Shown here piece by piece: positions 31,222-37,987 of a stretch of DNA of 64,000 bases. The position numbers and the translations under genes were made by a program. The number at the start of each line of letters is the position of its first letter. Positions within the stretch are counted from its first letter, which is position 1. The DNA is from Longispora albida DSM 44784 (GTDB taxonomy: Bacteria; Actinomycetota; Actinomycetes; Mycobacteriales; Micromonosporaceae). Under the pieces are notes generated by a model, which was not told the DNA's origin, did not search any database, and worked only from the letters and a program-made list of their open reading frames with translations. The stretch covers positions 62,599 to 126,598 of the forward strand of contig NZ_KB903836.1 of NCBI RefSeq assembly GCF_000379825.1. The letters run 5' to 3'.

Positions 31222-31245
31222 GGGTCATCCCTCCTCTGCTGGCGG

Positions 31246-32139
31246 CTACCGGCCGGCGGTCCGTGCGATGACGACCGGGCAGGCGGCGTGGTGGATGAGT
31301 GTGTAGCCGACCGAGCCCAGCAGCAGGCTGGCCACCTCGCCCCGGCCCCGGCTGCCGACGACGACCAGAGCGGCCTCCGTCGACTCGTCGGTGAGGAGCA
31401 TCGCGGGATCGAAGTCGAAGGACAGGACCGGGGTCACCTTCACATCTGGGTACTTTTCGCCGTACCCGGCGAGCGCCTCGGCCAGGATCCGCTCGGAGAT
31501 CTCCTGGGCCTGGTCGAAACCGAACACCGACAGCCGTCCGGGCATCGGCAGGTCCCGGGGAGCCGTCTTCCACGCGTACACCGCGACCAGAGGCGCCTGT
31601 CTCCGCGAAGCCTCCTCGAACGCGAAGTCCAGCGCGGCCTGGCTGTGCTCGGAGCCGTCCACCCCGGCGACGACCGGCGCGGTGGACGGCCGGGCGGAGT
31701 CGCCGCGCACGACCATCACCGGGCACAGCGCGTGCGTGGCGACCTGGCTGGACACCGAGCCGAGCAGCAGCCCGGTGAACCCGCCCGCGCCCCGCGAGCC
31801 GACGACGATCAGCGCCGCGTCCCGCGAGCGCTCGACGAGCCAGGCGGCCGGGGCGGTGTGGATGAGGTGGGTTTCGACGGCCAGGTCCGGGTGGGCGTCC
31901 CGGGCCCGCTGCTCGGCCCTGGTGAGGATCTGCACGACGTGAACCGGCGGGTCGCTGTACTCCGGCGGGTACGGCTCGCCCAGAACCGCGCCGTACAGGG
32001 CCGCGCTGGTGTGGCTGTGCATGATCTCCAGCGGCCGGCCCCGCGACGCGGCGTGGCTGGCCGCGGCGTCGAGTGCGGCCAGGCTGGCGTCCGAGCCGTC
32101 GACGGCTGCGATGACGGGGGAGACCGTGCGCTTGCTCAT
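31246..32139 (-). CDS. Tandem universal stress protein (two USP domains)
   Basis: A 297-residue protein made of two USP domains. Each carries the ATP-binding signature G-x2-G-x9-G-(S/T): GSRGAGGFTGLLLGSVSSQ in the first and [19 protein letters not shown] in the second. Such tandem ATP-binding USPs are core DosR/OsdR regulon members thought to link ATP level to dormancy. The ATG at 32139 follows TTGGAGGAATC. It leads the operon with the DUF6544-like gene and is divergent from the DoxX gene. Confidence 0.9.
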   Translation of the reverse strand: MSKRTVSPVIAAVDGSDASLAALDAAASHAASRGRPLEIMHSHTSAALYGAVLGEPYPPEYSDPPVHVVQILTRAEQRARDAHPDLAVETHLIHTAPAAWLVERSRDAALIVVGSRGAGGFTGLLLGSVSSQVATHALCPVMVVRGDSARPSTAPVVAGVDGSEHSQAALDFAFEEASRRQAPLVAVYAWKTAPRDLPMPGRLSVFGFDQAQEISERILAEALAGYGEKYPDVKVTPVLSFDFDPAMLLTDESTEAALVVVGSRGRGEVASLLLGSVGYTLIHHAACPVVIARTAGR

Positions 32140-32252
32140 GATTCCTCCAATGTGGACACCTGTGCGGGCGCCGCTGTATGAGCTGGGCTCGCTCAGCCTC
32201 ACGTTCCCCGGTGGCCGATCCCCGGGCCAGTGCCGGACGGCCTGGTCAGGTA

Positions 32253-32266
32253 GGTGCTACCGGCCT
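32253..32266. promoter_or_regulatory. Weak DevR/OsdR-like site between USP and DoxX genes
   Basis: GGTGC-TACC-GGCCT matches the window consensus at 10 of 14 positions. It lies between divergent promoters, about 114 bp from the USP start and 94 bp from the DoxX start. A poorer second copy (GTGCCGGACGGCCT) precedes it near 32230. Weak on its own; supported mainly by context. Confidence 0.3.
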
Positions 32267-32359
32267 GCGGTACCCGGGAGGGGCGGCCCTGCCGCGCGAT
32301 GCCGGCCCGGCGCGACGCTGAAGGCGACACCACGGCACTCACGAACAAGGGGACCGACG

Positions 32360-32905
32360 ATGACCGCGATCTCACACCCGCCAGCCGCCACCTGGTCGCG
32401 CACCGAGACGGCCAGCCGAGCCGGGGCAGCCCGGTACGTTTTCGCCCTGCTGCGCCTCGGTACGGGCTGGATCTTCCTGTGGGCGTTCCTGGACAAGATG
32501 TTCGGCCTCGGATACGCCACGAAACCCGCCGCGGCCTGGATCGAGGGCGGGCACCCCACCCAGGGCTTCCTGAAGAACTCCGCGAAGGGGCCGCTGGCGG
32601 ACTTCTACCACTCGATCGCCGGTACCGCCTGGGCCGACGCCCTGTTCATGGCCGGGCTGGCGGGCATCGGCGTGGCGCTGATCCTCGGCATCGGCATGCG
32701 GGTCGCCGCCACCGCGGGCGCGCTGCTGCTGGTCATGATGTGGACGGTGGTCTTGCCGCCCGCCACGAACCCCGTGATCGACGACCACCTGATCTCCGCC
32801 GGCCTGCTGATCGGCCTGGCCCTCACCAGCGCCGGTGACACCCTCGGCCTGGGCCGGTGGTGGGCGCGTACCCGCCTGGTCCGCCGGATGCCGTGGCTCC
32901 GCTGA
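32360..32905 (+). CDS. DoxX/DoxD-family membrane protein
   Basis: A 181-residue protein with four hydrophobic helices. LLRLGTGWIFLWAFLDKMFGLG at about residue 30 and the amphipathic WIEGGHPTQGFLKNSAKGPL segment are typical of DoxX/DoxD relatives (thiosulfate:quinone oxidoreductase small subunit type). Role probably in membrane redox chemistry; substrate unknown. The ATG at 32360 follows AAGGGGACCGACG. Confidence 0.75.
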   Translation: MTAISHPPAATWSRTETASRAGAARYVFALLRLGTGWIFLWAFLDKMFGLGYATKPAAAWIEGGHPTQGFLKNSAKGPLADFYHSIAGTAWADALFMAGLAGIGVALILGIGMRVAATAGALLLVMMWTVVLPPATNPVIDDHLISAGLLIGLALTSAGDTLGLGRWWARTRLVRRMPWLR

Positions 32906-32992
32906 CCGGGTGCTGTTTCACCGTCCTCACAGGAAGGTGCCGCCGCCGTTGCCAGAACAGGCCGGCGGCGGTGCCGTGCGCTGTCTCAGCAG

Positions 32993-33006
32993 GGGCCGCT
33001 GGTCCT
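32993..33006 (-). promoter_or_regulatory. Candidate DevR/OsdR-like site before the DUF4389 gene
   Basis: On the minus strand AGGAC-CAGC-GGCCC (10 of 14 to the window consensus; both half-sites mostly intact). It lies about 60 bp before the DUF4389 start codon, the usual spacing here. Confidence 0.3.
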
Positions 33007-33064
33007 GTCCTGCCGGTCAGTGTGGCACTGACGGAGGTGCCGCCTCTGGCGGTCTCATCGAGAT

Positions 33065-33643
33065 ATGAAGACGTATCCGGTACGGCTGCGCGCCCGCCGC
33101 GAGCTGCCGCTGAGCCGCTGGCTGTGGCTGGTGAAGTGGCTGCCGCGGGGCATCCACACCTTCAACACGGGTGTGCTGCGCTGGGCCTGGCGGGTCGACT
33201 ACTACGGCTACGAGGTACTGGGCACGGACCGGTATCCGCCGTTCACGCTGGCCGAGGTGCCGGAGTACCCGGCAGGCCTCCAGATCGGCTACCCGGACCG
33301 GCTACCGTGCTGGCGGCCGCTGGTCGCCTGGCTGCTGGCCATCCCGCATGTGCTGGTCGTCGGCGCGTTCGCGGGTGTGGCGACGTGGACGGTGCGGAGC
33401 TCGGTGGACAACGAGGTCGTCGCGGAGTTCCCGGCCGGCCTCATGCCGGTCCTGATCCTGATCGCCGTGGTCGCCCTGCTGTTCACCGGCAGGTACCCGC
33501 AGGGCGTCTACGACCTGCTGCTCGGCATCAACCGCTGGATGATCCGCACGGGCGCGTACGTGGCGCTGCTGACGGACGTCTACCCGCCCTTCCGCCTGGA
33601 TCAGGGCGACGCCGAACCGGGAGAGGGCCGGGACTATGAGTGA
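33065..33643 (+). CDS. DUF4389 membrane protein with shortened N-terminal half
   Basis: A 192-residue protein. GVLRWAWRVDYYGYEVLGTDRYPPF and VYDLLLGINRWMIRTGAYVALLTDVYPPF are the paired repeats of DUF4389. Hydrophobic helices lie at about 87-105 and 122-139. In the family as I know it, a transmembrane helix follows the first WLWLVKWL; here that motif runs straight into PRGIHTFNTGVLRW, so roughly 40 residues seem to be missing in frame. Function unknown; DUF4389 genes are common in actinomycete stress regulons. Confidence 0.7.
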   Translation: MKTYPVRLRARRELPLSRWLWLVKWLPRGIHTFNTGVLRWAWRVDYYGYEVLGTDRYPPFTLAEVPEYPAGLQIGYPDRLPCWRPLVAWLLAIPHVLVVGAFAGVATWTVRSSVDNEVVAEFPAGLMPVLILIAVVALLFTGRYPQGVYDLLLGINRWMIRTGAYVALLTDVYPPFRLDQGDAEPGEGRDYE

Positions 33644-33672
33644 CCGGGACTGCGCGACCCGGCTGAAATGAG

Positions 33673-33690
33673 GAAGCCGTGACCGGCTTC
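33673..33690 (+). terminator. Hairpin terminator after the DUF4389 gene
   Basis: GAAGCCG-TGAC-CGGCTTC: a perfect 7-bp stem with a 4-nt loop, 30 bp after the stop codon and before the next promoter. Confidence 0.5.
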
Positions 33691-33742
33691 GGGCTGGTCG
33701 GGTTCCTCACCCGGGTACACGATCAATGATCTTTCGTCCTGG

Positions 33743-33762
33743 TGCGGGACTTATGGCCCTAT
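33743..33762 (+). promoter_or_regulatory. DevR/OsdR-like box before a USP gene
   Basis: TGC-GGGACT-TA-TGGCCC-TAT closely follows the mycobacterial DosR consensus (TTSGGGACTWWAGTCCCSAA) and matches the window core at 12 of 14. It lies about 63 bp before the leader reading frame and 113 bp before the USP start. Confidence 0.6.
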
Positions 33763-33824
33763 GCCTGGACCGCACAGTCGCGGTGTGATGACGTCCGGGG
33801 AACTCTCGGCGGAAGGAGCCGGTC

Positions 33825-33878
33825 ATGAGAGCGGCAGCAGTAGACGTCATTCCACGCGCAGAGGGCAGCCGGGCATGA
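33825..33878 (+). CDS. Possible 17-residue leader peptide coupled to the USP gene
   Basis: An ATG with a strong GAAGGAG site opens a 17-codon frame (MRAAAVDVIPRAEGSRA). Its TGA overlaps the ATG of the downstream USP gene as ATGA. The USP gene's own upstream sequence has no equally good ribosome site, so translation may depend on reinitiation after this leader. Could instead be a chance frame. Confidence 0.35.
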   Translation: MRAAAVDVIPRAEGSRA

Positions 33879-34729
33879 GGCGGGAGATCGTCGCCGGCGT
33901 GGACGCCTCACCTGCGGCTGGTGCGGCGCTGGCGTGGGCCGCTGAGGCAGCCCAGCGCAGGCAGTGTGCCCTGCGGGTGATCCACGCCTACCAGCGTGCC
34001 TGGGTGGATCTGCCGATTCCCGTCCCGCCGGATGAGGGGGAGGCGTTGCGTGCCGCCGAGACGCTGGTCGCCGAGGCGGTGTCGGAGGCGCGGATGCTGG
34101 CACCCGGCATCGAGGTGACCGGGGCCGCGCTGCTCGGCGATCCGGCGACCCTCCTCATCGAACAGTCGCAGGACGCTACCCTGCTGGTGACCGGATCGCG
34201 CGGGCGGGACGGATTCGCTGGCCTGCTGCTGGGGTCGGTGGCTTTGCGGGTCGCCTCGCACGCGCCGGTGCCGGTGGTGATCGTCCGGGCGGACGCCTAC
34301 CAGGCCGATGGCCCGGTCGTGGCCGGTGTGGACACGGAACGCGACCAGGCCGCTGTCGAGCTCGCCGTTGCCGAGGCCGCCGCGTCCGGGTGCGGGCTGA
34401 CCGTGATCCGGGCGTGGGATCCGCCAGCCCTGCGGTACCCCGGGCTCCCCGACGACTACGCGGCGGAGATGGAGACCGCTGAGCGGCACTGGCTCACACA
34501 GCTCGTGTCGCAGGCCTTGGCCCGCCACCCGCAGGTACGCGTCGACATCCAGCTCTACTCCGGCGGCCCGGCGCGGGCGCTGGTGGAGGCCTCCCGGCAT
34601 GCCCGGCTGGTCGTCGCCGGTACCCGCGGCTACGGCGGGCTGCGCGCCCTGCTGGTGGGTGCCACCGGGCTCCAGCTGCTGCACCACGCGCACTGCCCGG
34701 TACTCATCGCCCGCCCATCGGCTTCCTGA
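33875..34729 (+). CDS. Tandem universal stress protein
   Basis: A 284-residue two-domain USP starting MRREIVAGVDASPAAG. Domain 1 has GSRGRDGFAGLLLGSVALR and domain 2 GTRGYGGLRALLVGATGLQ, both close to the ATP-binding G-x2-G-x9-G consensus. The frame is open back to 33761, but the N-terminal USP strand fixes the start at 33875. It is the only USP gene here on the plus strand and is convergent with the alcohol dehydrogenase gene. Confidence 0.85.
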   Translation: MRREIVAGVDASPAAGAALAWAAEAAQRRQCALRVIHAYQRAWVDLPIPVPPDEGEALRAAETLVAEAVSEARMLAPGIEVTGAALLGDPATLLIEQSQDATLLVTGSRGRDGFAGLLLGSVALRVASHAPVPVVIVRADAYQADGPVVAGVDTERDQAAVELAVAEAAASGCGLTVIRAWDPPALRYPGLPDDYAAEMETAERHWLTQLVSQALARHPQVRVDIQLYSGGPARALVEASRHARLVVAGTRGYGGLRALLVGATGLQLLHHAHCPVLIARPSAS

Positions 34730-34822
34730 AATCACCTGAAGCCGCCAGCACCGGTGCGGCCAGGCGGGACAGCTCCGTCCGCGACGTGAACTCCACTGTG
34801 GAATCCGGCGCGGGCAGTTCTC

Positions 34823-35863
34823 TCAGCTGCGGGACACGACGACTTTCAGGGCGCCGGTGGCGGCCGGGTCGGCGAACGTGTCGTAGGCGGTCTCGAACTC
34901 GCTGAGGTCGTACCGGTGGGTGACCATGTGGCTGAGGTCGAGCTGCCCGGCGGTGAGCATCCGCAGCAGCGCGGGTGTGGAGTAGGTGTCGACGAGGCCG
35001 GTGGTGATGGTGATGTTGCGGATCCACAGGTCTTCGAGGTGCAGGGTCGCGGGTTTGCCGTGGACGCCGATGTTGGCGATGTGCCCGCCGGGCCGGACCA
35101 GGGTGGTGCACAGCTCGAAGGTGGCTGGGGTACCGACGGCTTCCATCACGACGTCGGCGCCGAGCCCGCCGGTCATCGAGCGCACGAGCCCGGCGAGATC
35201 CCGGTCGGGTGTGACCGCCTCGTCGGCACCGGAAAGCTTGGCGGCATCGAGCCGGGAGGCGGCCTTGTCGACCACGATGATCCGCGAGGGCGAGTACAGC
35301 TTCGCTGTGGCCACGGCTGCCAGGCCGATGGGTCCCGCGCCGATGATGACGACGGTGTCGCCGGGCCGCACGTGCCCGTTGAGGACCCCGACCTCGTAGG
35401 AGGTGGGCAGGATGTCGGCGAGCAGTACCGCCGTTTCGTCGGGCAGCGCGGCCGGGAGCTTGTGGGTGGAGAGGTCCGCGAAGGGTATCCGCGCGTACTC
35501 GGCCTGCACGCCGTCGATGGTGTGCCCGAGTACCCAGCCGCCTCCGCCGAGGCACTGGCCGTAGGAACCTTGCCTGCAGTACTGGCACGTGCCGCACGCG
35601 GAGATGCAGGACGCCAGTACCCGGTCGCCTGCCCGCAGGGTGGAGACCCCGCTGCCGAGGGCGGCGACGGTGCCGACGGCCTCGTGGCCGAGGACCCGGC
35701 CGGGGGCGACTTCGGGGACGTCCCCGCCGAGGATGTGGAGGTCCGTGCCGCAGATCGTCACGGCGTCCACGCGGATGATCACATCGCCGGGGTCGCTGAT
35801 CACCGGGTCGGGGACCTCGGTCCACGCCCGGTTTCCGGGGCCGCCGTACACCATCGCTCGCAT
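34823..35863 (-). CDS. Zinc-dependent alcohol dehydrogenase (MDR family)
   Basis: A 346-residue medium-chain dehydrogenase. Catalytic zinc ligands Cys38 (ICGTDLH) and His60-Glu61 (GHE); structural zinc cysteines at 90, 93, 96 and 104 (CGTCQYCRQGSYGQC). The Rossmann motif is GAGPIGLAAVATAK. NAD(P)-linked oxidation of an alcohol or reduction of an aldehyde is expected; substrate unknown. The ATG at 35863 follows AAGGAGGCATGTG. A DevR-like site lies about 63 bp upstream, consistent with fermentative redox balancing. Confidence 0.9.
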   Translation of the reverse strand: MRAMVYGGPGNRAWTEVPDPVISDPGDVIIRVDAVTICGTDLHILGGDVPEVAPGRVLGHEAVGTVAALGSGVSTLRAGDRVLASCISACGTCQYCRQGSYGQCLGGGGWVLGHTIDGVQAEYARIPFADLSTHKLPAALPDETAVLLADILPTSYEVGVLNGHVRPGDTVVIIGAGPIGLAAVATAKLYSPSRIIVVDKAASRLDAAKLSGADEAVTPDRDLAGLVRSMTGGLGADVVMEAVGTPATFELCTTLVRPGGHIANIGVHGKPATLHLEDLWIRNITITTGLVDTYSTPALLRMLTAGQLDLSHMVTHRYDLSEFETAYDTFADPAATGALKVVVSRS

Positions 35864-35925
35864 CACATGCCTCCTTGATCGCGCGGGTTCTCCTCCATCC
35901 CACGCCGCTGCGGCCGTGATCCGTA

Positions 35926-35939
35926 GTGCCGGAAGTCCT
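35926..35939 (-). promoter_or_regulatory. DevR/OsdR-like box before the alcohol dehydrogenase gene
   Basis: On the minus strand AGGAC-TTCC-GGCAC, 12 of 14 to the window consensus and identical in the TTCC centre to the sites at 42093 and 43892. About 63 bp before the start codon. Confidence 0.5.
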
Positions 35940-35990
35940 TTGCCCGAGCGGAAAGGTCCCGCCGGGAGGGGGCCGGATGGACCGGAGCGC

Positions 35991-36289
35991 CTAGTCTTCG
36001 GCGAGGTGTTTGGCGTGGGTGTGGACCTCGTCGAGCAGTGTGAGGAGGTCTTCCTCGGCACGGTCTCGCCGCCGATCCGGACGGTGCCGAGGTAGGCGTG
36101 TCCCGCCTCCTGGATACGGCGGGCGAGCGGTGCGGTGGCTGGCCTCGCGGAGCGCCCCGGGATCCATGCGCCAGCCGGGGGTCATCGGCACGGAGCGGGC
36201 GCGGTGCGCGCCCAGGCCGATGGTGCCCCGGAGTCCGCGCCCAGTACCGATCCCGTCACCACAGTCCCCGTCCCGCTCAGGCCTCTTGA
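35991..36289 (-). pseudogene. Possible frame-broken small gene
   Basis: No single frame reads well, but pieces in successive frames look protein-like: WRMDPGALREASHRTA, then ARRIQEAGHAYLGTVRIGGE, then AEEDLLTLLDEVHTHAKHL before a stop at 35991. Two frame changes would join them. I do not recognise the family. This may be a decayed regulon gene or a coincidence of GC-rich frames. Confidence 0.25.
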
Positions 36290-36312
36290 TCATTGCGGGA
36301 GTAAAGGTAGCA

Positions 36313-36330
36313 AAAGCCCATAGAGGCTTT
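36313..36330 (-). terminator. Terminator of the ATPase-SHOCT-MBL operon
   Basis: AAAGCC-CATAGA-GGCTTT: a 6-bp stem, which on the minus strand is followed by TTTGC. It lies about 42 bp after the MBL stop, in a locally AT-rich stretch (36291-36372). Confidence 0.5.
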
Positions 36331-36372
36331 GTCTTCCTGAAATTCAACAACCAATTTGGACGTACCTGCGGC

Positions 36373-37734
36373 TCAGAGTCGTACCCGCTCGCCCATCCTC
36401 GGGATGACGGCCGCCCGGCCGAGCTCGCCACGGATGCGGCTGGCGAGGGCGGTGGCGGGATCGTGCTCACCGTGCACGACGAAGCACGTGGCTGGGGGCC
36501 TCCCGCCCGAGCCCAGCCAGCGGATCAGCCCGTCGGCGTCGGCGTGGCAGGAGAACTCGTCGAGCGTCACGACCCTGGCCCGCACAGTGGTGTACCGGCC
36601 GAACGCCTTGATCTCGCGTACTCCGTCGGCGATGGCCCGCCCGCGCGTCCCGGGTACCTGGAAGCCCGCGAGCAGGATCAGGTTGCGCGGGTCGGGTGCC
36701 AGCGCCTCGAAGTGGTGCACGACGCGCCCGCCGGTGAGCATGCCGGCGGCGGAGATGATGACGCAGGGGAAGCCGGGGTGGTTGAGCTGGACGGAGCCTT
36801 CCTTCCCGGGTACCAGCTTGAGCTTGCCGGGGTCGAAGGGGTCGCCGGGTTCGAGGGGGCGGATGTCGGGTGCCTGGCCGGCGATGGCTTTGCGGTACAC
36901 GTCCAGCGCCGCCAGGGCCATCGGGCTGTCAGCGAAGACCGGCACGTCCGGGACACGGCCCGAGGCGACGAGTTCGCGCAGGGACATGAGCAGGACGGCG
37001 GTACGGTCCACGGCGAAGGCTGGCATCAGGACGACCCCGCCGCGCCGCAGGCTGGCGTTGATTTCCGTGGCGAACCGGTCAAGGCTGCGCGGCGGGTGCT
37101 GGCGGTCGCCGTAGGTGGACTCGATGACGACGGCGTCGCTGTCCGGCAGCGGGTCGGGCGGCAGCAGGAGCGGGTGGGTGTCGCGGCCGAGGTCGCCGCT
37201 GAAGGTCACCGTCCGCGTTCCGTCGCTGATCGTGACAGTGGCCGAGCCGAGGATGTGGCCGGCCCGGTGGAGGGTGATGTCCGCGCCGCCGTAGGTGACC
37301 GTTTCCCCGAAGGCGACGGGGGACAGCAGCCCGATGGCCCGTTCGGCCGCTGCCGTGTCGAAGAGCGGCAGGGCCGGGTGGTGGCGGCTGGAGCCGATCC
37401 GGTTGGCGTACTCGGCGTCTTCTTCCTGGAGGTGTGCGGCGTCGCGGAGGATGATGGCGGCCAGTTCCGCTGTGGACGGGCTGCACAGCACCTGCCCGGT
37501 GAAGCCCTCGGCGACGAGCCGGGGCAGCCAGCCGCAGTGGTCGAGGTGGGCGTGGGTGAGGACGACGGCGTCGAGCTGGCCGGGCGGGTAGCCCAGCGGC
37601 TGCCAGTTGCGGCGGCGCAGCTCCCGGTCGCCCTGGAACATGCCGCAGTCCACGAGGATGCGGCTGTCACCGGCCTCGACGAGGTGCCTGCTGCCGGTCA
37701 CGGTGCCTGCCGCGCCGAGAAAAGTGATCCACAT
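36373..37734 (-). CDS. MBL-fold beta-CASP ribonuclease-like protein
   Basis: A 453-residue metallo-beta-lactamase-fold protein of the beta-CASP/RMMBL group (RNA-processing exo/endonucleases). Motif 2 is HAHLDH at residues 61-66; AGHILGSATV, SGDLGR and IESTYGDRQHP follow, then the beta-CASP insert (VLMPAFAVDRTAVLL...FADSPMA), SAAGMLTGGRVVHHF, and C-terminal DEFSCHADADGL and VHGE. It should bind two zinc ions and act on RNA in the cytoplasm. Twenty-three bp after the SHOCT gene in an operon headed by the P-type ATPase. Confidence 0.88.
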   Translation of the reverse strand: MWITFLGAAGTVTGSRHLVEAGDSRILVDCGMFQGDRELRRRNWQPLGYPPGQLDAVVLTHAHLDHCGWLPRLVAEGFTGQVLCSPSTAELAAIILRDAAHLQEEDAEYANRIGSSRHHPALPLFDTAAAERAIGLLSPVAFGETVTYGGADITLHRAGHILGSATVTISDGTRTVTFSGDLGRDTHPLLLPPDPLPDSDAVVIESTYGDRQHPPRSLDRFATEINASLRRGGVVLMPAFAVDRTAVLLMSLRELVASGRVPDVPVFADSPMALAALDVYRKAIAGQAPDIRPLEPGDPFDPGKLKLVPGKEGSVQLNHPGFPCVIISAAGMLTGGRVVHHFEALAPDPRNLILLAGFQVPGTRGRAIADGVREIKAFGRYTTVRARVVTLDEFSCHADADGLIRWLGSGGRPPATCFVVHGEHDPATALASRIRGELGRAAVIPRMGERVRL

Positions 37735-37757
37735 GATGCAGCCTCCGCTGAAGGGGT

Positions 37758-37982
37758 TCAGTGACCTATCCGGGTCCGGATGTCGTCATAGGACTGGGGG
37801 TCTATCTCGCCAGCGGCCAGCCGCCGGTCGAGGATCTCCGCCGGGGTCTCCTCCCGGCGGCGGCCGGGGGTTCCTGGCCCGGCCAGGCGCACGACCGTCC
37901 ACACGGCCGCGGCCAGCAGCCCGGCCCACAGCAGGCTCATGACCAGCATCCATCCCATGCCTGGGCCGTATCCGTACATCAT
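37758..37982 (-). CDS. Small SHOCT-domain membrane protein
   Basis: A 74-residue protein: Tyr/Gly/Met-rich start, one transmembrane helix (GWMLVMSLLWAGLLAAAVWTVV), and a C-terminal SHOCT motif (TPAEILDRRLAAGEIDPQSYDDIR). SHOCT modules are short oligomerisation helices. A perfect AGGAGGTGAGCACC site precedes the ATG at 37982. Five bp after the ATPase stop, so a small partner of the pump is plausible. Confidence 0.75.
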   Translation of the reverse strand: MMYGYGPGMGWMLVMSLLWAGLLAAAVWTVVRLAGPGTPGRRREETPAEILDRRLAAGEIDPQSYDDIRTRIGH

Positions 37983-37987
37983 GGTGC

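Noticed and set aside
36010-37764. 584-codon plus-strand frame opposite the MBL gene
   Set aside because: No domain; the minus strand carries all MBL/beta-CASP motifs.
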